A DNA stretch of 32,053 nucleotides from Moritella sp. JT01 (GTDB taxonomy: Bacteria; Pseudomonadota; Gammaproteobacteria; Enterobacterales; Moritellaceae): NCBI RefSeq assembly GCF_001574435.1, contig NZ_LOCN01000014.1:18873-50925 (forward strand). The letters run 5' to 3'. Every line of letters begins with the position of its first letter. Within the stretch, counting starts at the first letter, position 1. The position numbers and the translations under genes are program-made. The notes beneath the pieces were generated by a model. That model saw only the letters and a list, made by a program, of their open reading frames with translations. It was not told the DNA's origin and made no database searches. Below are positions 1 to 7,445 of this stretch, one piece after another.

Positions 1-1956
1 AATAATCAAATAATCGCAAACGATAAAGAGGGCGATAAATTAAATTTCTATATTGAAGATACTTTCGTTAAGCCTAGTTATATTGAGTTCTCAATAGATC
101 CAAGTGGTAAATTTACATATAAAAATACTCTGAATTACTCTAAAGCAATCACTCTTCCAATCGTTGTTTCTGACGGTATGAGCTCTACAAAAACCAATAT
201 AACCTTCATGACGCAAATCGCTGATGAGCAATCGCAATCTGATCCTTTTTATGCCCTACAATGGCATTTAAATAACACAGGAGAAGATGCATTCTCGGCT
301 GGACATGTTACCCCTCATCGAGATATTAATATTGGTCTTTTATATCAACAAGGTGTCACCGGAGACGGCGTCAACGTCGCTGTTGTAGATTCAGGGTTAG
401 AAATTGGCCATGAAGATCTTAAAGACAATATACTCACTGGTAAATCATGGAATTTTTTAACTAAAAAGAATAACCCCACCTCTGTACCAAAAAAAGGGAG
501 GGGGGATCATGGTACATCTGTTGCGGGTATTATTGCTGAAACTGGATTTAATGGTATCGGTGGACGAGGTGTCGCTCCTTCAGCAAAACTATTTGGTCTG
601 AACTGGACTAAGGTACAAACTGAAAAAAGTTGGATTGAGAGTCATGGAGGCTCACGGTCTCTAGATGCATTAGTGATAAACCAAAGCTATGGTCATTATT
701 GGGGGGAATTAAGGTCTTCCAACACAATGCCTTTTCGTACGCGAGAAGATCACCTTAAAAGCGCCACTAAAAAAAATAATGATGGACGTGGAGTTTTACT
801 TATAAAAGCTGCAGGAAATTCATTTAAAAGTGTTTATACCCGTGATTTTAAATTCATAAATTATAGTGAATATGCATCAGATAAATCTAAACCTGAATTA
901 ACAGCGAATAATGCGGGTGTAAGCGTCAATAACTCGAGCTTTTATAACACATTAATTTCAGCGGTACAGAAGAATGATCCATTACACCCTTTAGCCCCTT
1001 ATTCAAGTGTAGGCGCTGCGGTATTTGCATCGGCACCAAGCGCTAAGGTTACGACTAACGTAACTGGTTGTGAAAACGGTTATTCATCTCTTTGGTTTAA
1101 CGGTGAGCACTGCAATTACACATCATCATTCGGTGGTACATCTGGAGCCGCACCCGTTGCGTCAGGCGTAGCGGCATTAATATTTGGCGTTAATACTGAT
1201 CTGACTTGGCGAGATGTACGCTATATTATGGCTAAGACCGCAAAGAAAATTGATAAGGACTTTACACCTATAACAATTACGAATGAAGGCGAAGGTGCTA
1301 AGTTCGTAGCAGAGCCAGGTTGGGTAACAAATAAGGCAGGCTATCACTTTCATAACTGGTACGGGTTTGGCTTACTTGATGCTACTGCGGCGGTTCAAAT
1401 GGCAGCAAATAATTATACCTTATTACCTGAATTAAAAGAGACTGCTTTTGTTAATCCAAACGAGCTGTCAAGCTCTACCATACCTGAAGGTAATAGTGGT
1501 GTTAAAAAGGAAGTATATATAGCAGAACAGATGACGATTGAAGCAGTGCAATTAAAAATAGGGATAAATCATGCGCGTAATAGCGATATAGCCATTGAGG
1601 TTATATCACCATCCGGAACACATTCCATGATATTTACACCAAGAAGCGTAGTTACTGAGACTAATGCAAAATTCGATGATACGGTATTACTCAGTAATGC
1701 ATTTTTCGGTGAAAGCTCGGAAGGTAATTGGACCATTAAAGTGACAGATACGAATAGAGGTTATTTCACCTACTACAAAGTTCTGCCTGAGATGGCTGCA
1801 ATGGGGGACAGAATGTTTGATAACGAAGACGCCCTTAATAACTGTACAGGCAATGGAGAGCCAGATGGAATTAAGTGCATAGAGAAAATAACACTAAGTA
1901 ATAATATAGAAAACGGCACAATTAATAATGTTGCTATTCGTATTTACGGCCATTAA
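1..1956 (+). CDS. Subtilisin/kexin-like serine protease with P domain (5' end outside window)
   Basis: The reading frame is open from base 1, so the gene begins upstream and the ATG at 178 is internal. Codons 1-75 read like the end of a cadherin-like/Ig-fold repeat (LPIVVSDG near 157-177). The S8 catalytic domain follows. Asp lies in VAVVDSG (codon 388), His in GDHGTSVAG (codon 508), the oxyanion Asn in KAAGNS (codon 817) and Ser in GGTSGAAPVASG (codon 1141). From about 1477 to 1770 there is a proprotein-convertase P domain (IAIEVISPSGT, GNWTIKVTDT), which places it in the kexin/furin branch (S8B), as in the Aeromonas ASP protease. It is presumably exported; the signal peptide would be upstream. 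The C-terminus carries two Cys (NNCTGNGEPDGIKC) that could form a disulfide. The DNA is AT-rich with many ATA/AGA codons, unlike the neighbouring housekeeping genes, so it may be accessory. Protease class is certain; the physiological substrate is unknown. Confidence 0.93.
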   Translation, partial: NNQIIANDKEGDKLNFYIEDTFVKPSYIEFSIDPSGKFTYKNTLNYSKAITLPIVVSDGMSSTKTNITFMTQIADEQSQSDPFYALQWHLNNTGEDAFSAGHVTPHRDINIGLLYQQGVTGDGVNVAVVDSGLEIGHEDLKDNILTGKSWNFLTKKNNPTSVPKKGRGDHGTSVAGIIAETGFNGIGGRGVAPSAKLFGLNWTKVQTEKSWIESHGGSRSLDALVINQSYGHYWGELRSSNTMPFRTREDHLKSATKKNNDGRGVLLIKAAGNSFKSVYTRDFKFINYSEYASDKSKPELTANNAGVSVNNSSFYNTLISAVQKNDPLHPLAPYSSVGAAVFASAPSAKVTTNVTGCENGYSSLWFNGEHCNYTSSFGGTSGAAPVASGVAALIFGVNTDLTWRDVRYIMAKTAKKIDKDFTPITITNEGEGAKFVAEPGWVTNKAGYHFHNWYGFGLLDATAAVQMAANNYTLLPELKETAFVNPNELSSSTIPEGNSGVKKEVYIAEQMTIEAVQLKIGINHARNSDIAIEVISPSGTHSMIFTPRSVVTETNAKFDDTVLLSNAFFGESSEGNWTIKVTDTNRGYFTYYKVLPEMAAMGDRMFDNEDALNNCTGNGEPDGIKCIEKITLSNNIENGTINNVAIRIYGH

Positions 1957-1963
1957 GGAACAT

Positions 1964-2452
1964 ATGATGAGAATAAAACTAGCACACATGTTTATATTTA
2001 CATTACTTTTATGTAGCTCATTATCTAATGCGAATATAATTACCTATAATAAAAACGAATTGACGTCTTCTACGGAACCGTCTCCGTCATACACAAATGA
2101 TAATATCGTCATTGAAAGTAGTGGCTTCAAATTTTCTCCGGTAAGTCCTACGCCATACACATTTTTTGAAGAGAATAGTGATATAGCGACTTTATATGCA
2201 GGGCAGGAAATGCAAGCGTTGGACAATGGAGAATCAGGGATGTTAACAGGATCTATTTTGGTTGAAATGATAGACCCAGATACTCCGTTATCATTTGATA
2301 ACGCAGACATCCTTACTGTGGGTGAGCGTTTCTTCATTATCACTTTTAATGAAAAAATCGATTTGCTCGAAAAACTAAAGCAAATCAAAGCGATGAGTAT
2401 TGTAAAAGATGCCGAAATCGAAGTGAACACTCATAGTTATTCACCACTATAA
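1964..2452 (+). CDS. Small secreted protein, probable external chaperone/inhibitor of the adjacent protease
   Basis: 162 aa. The open frame extends upstream to 1928, but AAGGA at 1955-1959 lies 4 nt before ATG 1964 and the peptide from there starts with a clean signal sequence (MMRIKLAHMFIFTLLLCSS, probable cleavage near SNA-N), so 1964 is chosen. The mature part has a low-complexity Ser/Thr/Pro segment. It ends in a compact 70-residue module (GSILVEMIDP ... ILTVGERFFIITF ... LLEKLKQIKAMSIVKDAEIEV) with the beta-alpha-beta look of subtilisin propeptide/I9-type domains. It starts 7 nt after the protease stop, so the two are probably co-translated. This layout matches Aeromonas sobria asp-orf2, where ORF2 is needed for the protease to fold. 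Function is inferred from position, size, signal peptide and fold-like pattern; the family was not confirmed by search. Confidence 0.6.
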   Translation: MMRIKLAHMFIFTLLLCSSLSNANIITYNKNELTSSTEPSPSYTNDNIVIESSGFKFSPVSPTPYTFFEENSDIATLYAGQEMQALDNGESGMLTGSILVEMIDPDTPLSFDNADILTVGERFFIITFNEKIDLLEKLKQIKAMSIVKDAEIEVNTHSYSPL

Positions 2453-2504
2453 TAATTTAATGTCTCAATATTGAATTGTTGTACGACATATCACTACAAT
2501 CCAG

Positions 2505-2539
2505 GAATACCACCTCTGATATTTAGGTGGTATTCTTTT
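2505..2539 (+). terminator. Rho-independent terminator of the protease/chaperone unit
   Basis: A perfect 11-bp stem, GAATACCACCT (2505-2515) with AGGTGGTATTC (2525-2535), has a 9-nt loop and is followed by TTTT. It lies 53 nt after the chaperone-like gene. Confidence 0.85.
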
Positions 2540-2601
2540 GCTATATGCATGTTCCGATATTTTTATTGTCTTTTGGATGACTGATTTAACTTATTTGGTG
2601 T

Positions 2602-2630
2602 TTGCATTTCTAGTCTTATACTTGTATAAA
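2602..2630 (+). promoter_or_regulatory. Possible sigma70 promoter of the S4-domain gene
   Basis: TTGCAT (2602-2607), a 17-bp spacer and TATAAA (2625-2630) end 31 nt before the chosen start of the S4-domain gene. The -10 is good and the -35 is weak. Confidence 0.4.
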
Positions 2631-2661
2631 GTTCTGCTATTTGCCCACATTTAAGGTTCCC

Positions 2662-3255
2662 ATGTCTGAAGAATATGAAATTGAAGTTATCCCTGTCGTT
2701 GTCGCTGAAGAACCGATTGAATTATATAAGATCTTAAAAATCGAAAATTTAGTGACCTCGGGCAGTGAAGCGAAGAACTATATTGCAGACGGTTATGTGT
2801 ATGTGAATGGTGAAGTTGAAACACGCAAACGTAAAAAAATTATGTTTGGCGATATCATTGGTTTTAATGGTGAAGCTTATCAAGTCATGTCTGCGGAAGA
2901 GCTTGCAGCATACGATATTGCTGATAAAGAAGAGTTTGTTGATCCTGCGGCTTTAGAGTCCGATTCTGTAGCAACATATATTGCAGAAAACGATGTTACT
3001 GAAGACGATTTCACAGGAAACAATATTGTTGAGCAAGGTGTTGCTGACGTTCACGCTGTAGACGTTGCTGTTGAACCCGCATTTATTGCACCAACACCAG
3101 TTGCTAAGCCTGTTGTCGACAGCATCCCTGCAGATCTCTGGGAACAGCCTGAAAAGAAGAAAAAGAAAAAAGCTGAAGCTAAACAAGTGAAAGTAGCTGA
3201 ACCGAAACCGGTTGAGAAAAAGAAAAAAGGCCGCGCGGCTCCTTTTAGTTTTTAA
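2662..3255 (+). CDS. S4-domain RNA-binding protein (YbcJ-like) with acidic and Lys-rich C-terminal tails
   Basis: 197 aa from ATG 2662, which has AAGG at 2653-2656; an in-frame TTG at 2641 would add seven residues but lacks a ribosome site. Residues about 18-75 form an S4 domain (ELYKILKIENLVTSGSEAK, VYVNGEVETRKRKKI, GDIIGFNGEAYQV), close to E. coli YbcJ including the VETRKR stretch. YbcJ itself is only about 70 aa. Here the domain is followed by some 75 acidic, Asp/Glu/Val-rich residues and then a tail with KKKKKKAEAK and EKKKKGR blocks ending in APFSF. S4 domains bind structured RNA, so a ribosome- or RNA-associated role is likely but the target is unknown. The tails look disordered and the basic blocks could add non-specific RNA affinity. 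Single-gene unit between two terminators. Confidence 0.8.
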   Translation: MSEEYEIEVIPVVVAEEPIELYKILKIENLVTSGSEAKNYIADGYVYVNGEVETRKRKKIMFGDIIGFNGEAYQVMSAEELAAYDIADKEEFVDPAALESDSVATYIAENDVTEDDFTGNNIVEQGVADVHAVDVAVEPAFIAPTPVAKPVVDSIPADLWEQPEKKKKKKAEAKQVKVAEPKPVEKKKKGRAAPFSF

Positions 3256-3317
3256 ATTTTACTTTAAGGTATTAGCAACAATGCGAGCTAGATAGCGCAT
3301 TGTATATAGGTTAAATC

Positions 3318-3374
3318 AAAACAGGCTCCTATAATTGGGGCCTGTTTAATAAAAGGTGAGCCTGTTTTATTTTT
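3318..3374. terminator. Bidirectional terminator with competing right arms between S4-domain gene and metJ
   Basis: The left arm AAAACAGGCTC (3318-3328) pairs perfectly with GAGCCTGTTTT (3358-3368), followed by ATTTTT. The same left arm (3319-3329) can instead pair with 3337-3347 (11 bp with one G-T), loop 3330-3336. On the minus strand the outer stem is followed by GATTT, so it can also stop metJ transcription. Confidence 0.75.
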
Positions 3375-3398
3375 AGGCGTTGTTTACTTAGTTAGTGA

Positions 3399-3725
3399 CT
3401 AATCATCTTGTTCTAAATAATCATCAATATTAATGCCCAGTGCTAACATCTGTGCTTTAGCTTCAGCCGGTATGCTGTCTGGTTTGTCTTTTGTTAAATC
3501 TTCGTCCGCTGGTAACGGTTGACCTGTGTAAGCATGTAAAAAAGCCTCACACAACAACTCACTGTTGGTTGCATGACGTTGATTATTAATCTGACGGCGA
3601 GTTCTTTCATCTGTCAGCACTTTTAATACTTTCAAAGGAATTGAAACAGTAATCTTCTTAACCTGTTCATTCTTTTTCCCATGTTCTGCATAGGGGCTAA
3701 TATACTCGCCGTTCCACTTCGTCAT
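3399..3725 (-). CDS. metJ: Methionine repressor MetJ
   Basis: 108 aa, against about 105 in E. coli, and very similar throughout. MetJ is a ribbon-helix-helix dimer that binds tandem 8-bp Met boxes with S-adenosylmethionine as corepressor and shuts down methionine synthesis genes. The beta-strand that enters the DNA major groove is intact ([16 protein letters not shown], residues 22-37), with K24 and T26 equivalent to the base-contacting K23 and T25 of the mature E. coli protein. The helix region [20 protein letters not shown] is also conserved. The C-terminal 25 residues vary, as is usual. The gene is divergent from metL, and the shared 176-bp region holds three Met boxes, so it may also control its own expression. 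AAAGG lies just before the start on the minus strand. Confidence 0.97.
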   Translation of the reverse strand: MTKWNGEYISPYAEHGKKNEQVKKITVSIPLKVLKVLTDERTRRQINNQRHATNSELLCEAFLHAYTGQPLPADEDLTKDKPDSIPAEAKAQMLALGINIDDYLEQDD

Positions 3726-3806
3726 TTTCGACCTTTGCGTAAATTATTATTTATGAATAAGTAATAAGTCTACCTTTGAATTTGATTATTGGCAATCAGT
3801 ATGTAA

Positions 3807-3830
3807 AGAGCTCTAGACGTCTATTGACCT
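3807..3830. promoter_or_regulatory. MetJ operator: three tandem Met boxes upstream of metL
   Basis: Three adjacent 8-mers are in register: AGAGCTCT (3807-3814), AGACGTCT (3815-3822, a perfect consensus match) and ATTGACCT (3823-3830). The last one overlaps the -35 of the predicted metL promoter, as expected for a repressor site. Position between divergent metJ and metL supports the call. Confidence 0.88.
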
Positions 3831-3853
3831 GTTGTAGCCTAATAGTGTATGTT
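3824..3853 (+). promoter_or_regulatory. Probable metL promoter
   Basis: TTGACC (3824-3829), an 18-bp spacer and TATGTT (3848-3853), about 50 nt before the metL start. The -35 sits inside the third Met box, so MetJ binding would block RNA polymerase. Confidence 0.5.
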
Positions 3854-3901
3854 TTGAGTCACTGGAAATATATTAATTCGATATTAAGTTCGGGAGAACG
3901 C

Positions 3902-6325
3902 ATGGACGCAATTAAGCGCAGTATTCATAAATTTGGTGGCAGTAGTTTAGCTGATGCTACCTGTTATCGTCGAGTATTGACGATCATTAGCCAACACACC
4001 AAAGCACGCGATCTTATTGTAGTTTCTGCCGCGGGCAAGACCACCAATCAATTATTAGAATTATTACAATTAGCCGAAGATGGTGATCAAGCTGCATCGG
4101 AACGTCTTATTGCGACGTGCGAGTATCAAACTAAGTTAGTTGCAGAACTATTAGAAGGAGCCTTATGCACACAACTCACTTCTGCACTGCAAGATGACAT
4201 TCATACTATAGGCCATTTATTAGAAACTACCCTTGATGTGTATGCTAAAAATCAAATTTTAGCGCATGGTGAGGTGTGGTCAGCACGATTATTAGCGGCT
4301 TTACTGAGTCAAAGCGAACTACCTGCTAATGATTTAGATTCTCGCTTGTTTTTAACAACTGAATTAGCCGCGCAACCTGTGGTTGATGAAATGGTGTCTC
4401 GCCAAAAATTAGACTCGTGTTTAGCTACCCTGACTAATCGCGTTGTCGTGACCGGTTTTATTGCTGCAGATACACGACAGCGTACTGTGACATTGGGGCG
4501 TAATGGCTCTGATTATTCTGCGACGTTGTTAGCTGCATTAGTGGATGCTGAGCAAACGACTATTTGGAGCGATGTTGCGGGTGTATTTAGTGCTGATCCT
4601 CGTCGCGTAAAAGATGCTGAACTGCAAACCAAATTATCACTTGATGAAGCGGCTGAGCTAGCGCGTTTAGGCTCTCCCGTATTACATGCGCGTACATTAC
4701 AACCTGTTGTCGAGAGTAAACAGCATGTGCAGTTACGTTGCAGTTATACTCCTGATGAGGGGTCAACCCAGATCCATCGTCGTTTACCAAAAGGTAAAGG
4801 GGCTAAAATTGTTACCTCGATTGATGATCTACATTTAGTAGATGTTGAGTTTAATCATGATGCTGATTACCAACAACAATATAATCAGTTAATTGCATTA
4901 CTAGCACAGCAGCAACTCTCACCTATCTGTATTAAACGCCGTCCGACGGATTATATGGTTAGATTAGGTTATACCGCTGAAATTGTTGAGTTTGCACTGG
5001 CTGCATTAGCAACATATAAACAGCAACAAGCTAACATAACAGGCATTGAGCATGTGAGTGGTTTTTGTATGGTGGCGCTAGTAGGTTCTGGTGTAACCGA
5101 TAATGCGTTGCAATCACATCAGTTTTATCAATTAATTTCAGAGCACAATCTGACATTTGTACAGACAGGTGAAAACCATTTAAGTATCTGTGCCGTTCTG
5201 CAGAAAGTGGTGTTAGAACCGTTATTGAAAGAGTTACATACGGCGTTATTTAAGCAGCCAAGACGTATCGGTGTGGTGCTGTTTGGTAAAGGAAATATCG
5301 GTGCTAGTTGGTTATCTTTGTTTGCGGAGCAAATATATAAAGTACCCGAAAAACAAAATGTCGAACTGTGCTTATGCGGTGTGTATGGTTCTCAGGGCGG
5401 GGTATTAGACTTCAATGGTCTGGATGCCTCGACGGTACTTGATGATTTTCAACCCGAATCGTTTGTCTGGGAACAGTTACTATCTAATCTTGCACTGCAC
5501 CCGTTTGATGAACTGGTGATTATCGATATTACGGCCAGTGAAGCAATCAGCTATTATTATCCTGAATTTGCCCAACACGGTTTCCACCTGATTTCCGCAA
5601 ATAAATTTGCCGGCGCGGCGAGCCGTGAGTTTTATAATCGGGTTAAGCAAAGCTTTAGTGATAATGAAAGCCATTGGTTGTATAACGCCACGGTTGGTGC
5701 AGGATTACCGATCCAGTCATCCATGGAAATGCTGCAACACAGTGGAGATCAAGTGACTGCAGTAAGTGGTATTTTTTCTGGTACCTTATCTTGGTTGTTC
5801 CAACAATATGATGGTGAAATAGCGTTCTCGCAATTAGTGGAACAAGCATGGCAGCAAGGGCTAACGGAACCTGATCCTCGTGACGATTTATCGGGTAAGG
5901 ACGTACAGCGTAAACTCCTTATCTTAAGCCGTGAAGCGGGTTATGACATGGAGCTTAGTGATATCAAACTAGAGTCATTGGTATCTGAAGCGCTAATGGT
6001 ATTTAAAGTGGATGAGTTTCTAGAACATTGCGAAGAATTAGATGACAAAATATTGCGTATGTTTAATAAAGCCAAAAAGCAGGGCTTAGTATTACGCTAT
6101 GTCGCGAGTTTTAGTCGCAAAGAAGGGGCGCAGGTTGGGTTAGAGTTCTTAGAACCAACACATCCATTTGCGAACTTATTACCGTGCGATAATATTTTTT
6201 CAATTAACAGCCACTGGTATCGCCATAACCCATTAGTGATCCAAGGCCCTGGTGCTGGCAGAGATGTTACTGCGGGTGCAATCCAATCAGATCTGTTCCA
6301 ATTATGTAAGTTGTTCGCGCGTTAA
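3902..6325 (+). CDS. metL: Bifunctional aspartokinase II / homoserine dehydrogenase II
   Basis: 807 aa (E. coli MetL 810). It catalyses the first and third steps from aspartate to homoserine, for methionine supply. The open frame continues back to 3776, but that stretch contains the Met-box operator and promoter. ATG 3902 has GGGAGAA at 3891-3897 and gives the family N-terminus (IHKFGGSSLAD). Aspartokinase domain is about residues 8-300 (KFGGSS at 10-15; GRNGSDYSATLLAALVDAE), followed by a linker. The homoserine dehydrogenase domain runs from about 455: nucleotide-binding GVVLFGKGNIG, ISANKFAGA, YNATVGAGLPI, and the catalytic Lys at about 666 in DDLSGKDVQRK. In enterics metL is the second gene after metB; here it directly follows the operator. 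MetL rather than ThrA is called from the MetJ operator and linkage to metJ/metF. Confidence 0.96.
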   Translation: MDAIKRSIHKFGGSSLADATCYRRVLTIISQHTKARDLIVVSAAGKTTNQLLELLQLAEDGDQAASERLIATCEYQTKLVAELLEGALCTQLTSALQDDIHTIGHLLETTLDVYAKNQILAHGEVWSARLLAALLSQSELPANDLDSRLFLTTELAAQPVVDEMVSRQKLDSCLATLTNRVVVTGFIAADTRQRTVTLGRNGSDYSATLLAALVDAEQTTIWSDVAGVFSADPRRVKDAELQTKLSLDEAAELARLGSPVLHARTLQPVVESKQHVQLRCSYTPDEGSTQIHRRLPKGKGAKIVTSIDDLHLVDVEFNHDADYQQQYNQLIALLAQQQLSPICIKRRPTDYMVRLGYTAEIVEFALAALATYKQQQANITGIEHVSGFCMVALVGSGVTDNALQSHQFYQLISEHNLTFVQTGENHLSICAVLQKVVLEPLLKELHTALFKQPRRIGVVLFGKGNIGASWLSLFAEQIYKVPEKQNVELCLCGVYGSQGGVLDFNGLDASTVLDDFQPESFVWEQLLSNLALHPFDELVIIDITASEAISYYYPEFAQHGFHLISANKFAGAASREFYNRVKQSFSDNESHWLYNATVGAGLPIQSSMEMLQHSGDQVTAVSGIFSGTLSWLFQQYDGEIAFSQLVEQAWQQGLTEPDPRDDLSGKDVQRKLLILSREAGYDMELSDIKLESLVSEALMVFKVDEFLEHCEELDDKILRMFNKAKKQGLVLRYVASFSRKEGAQVGLEFLEPTHPFANLLPCDNIFSINSHWYRHNPLVIQGPGAGRDVTAGAIQSDLFQLCKLFAR

Positions 6326-6355
6326 TTTTTATATTTTAGCCTGTCGAAAACCGAT

Positions 6356-6391
6356 ACGCATATAATTCATGTTTAAGATGAATTATGTGCG

Positions 6392-6392
<1 letters not shown>
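6356..6392 (+). terminator. Strong hairpin between metL and metF, without a good U-tract
   Basis: A 15-bp stem with one G-T pair joins 6356-6370 to 6378-6392 around a 7-nt loop (GTTTAAG). What follows is GACTTTATTC rather than a T-run, so it may be a weak terminator, or an mRNA-stabilising or processing hairpin after metL. Confidence 0.45.
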
Positions 6393-7356
<964 letters not shown>

Positions 7357-7393
7357 TCACCGTACTTACTGCCGTGAGTTTATATTAGAATCA

Positions 7394-7421
7394 AAAATGC
7401 CGACGGTTATGTCGGCATTTT
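7394..7421. terminator. Bidirectional terminator between metF and ppc
   Basis: Perfect 11-bp stem AAAATGCCGAC (7394-7404) / GTCGGCATTTT (7411-7421) with a 6-nt loop. The A-run and T-run flanks let it serve both convergent genes. Confidence 0.9.
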
Positions 7422-7445
7422 ATTATCAGCTATTTGTTATCCAGA

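Noticed and set aside
1928-1963. Earlier start for the chaperone-like gene, overlapping the protease
   Set aside because: No ribosome site, and it would place residues before a good signal peptide; ATG 1964 has AAGGA.
2619-2630. TATACTTGTATA palindrome before the S4-domain gene
   Set aside because: Short, and explained by the probable -10 element.
3776-3901. N-terminal extension of MetL
   Set aside because: In frame, but the stretch contains the Met boxes and promoter, has no ribosome site and no family similarity; ATG 3902 is the start.
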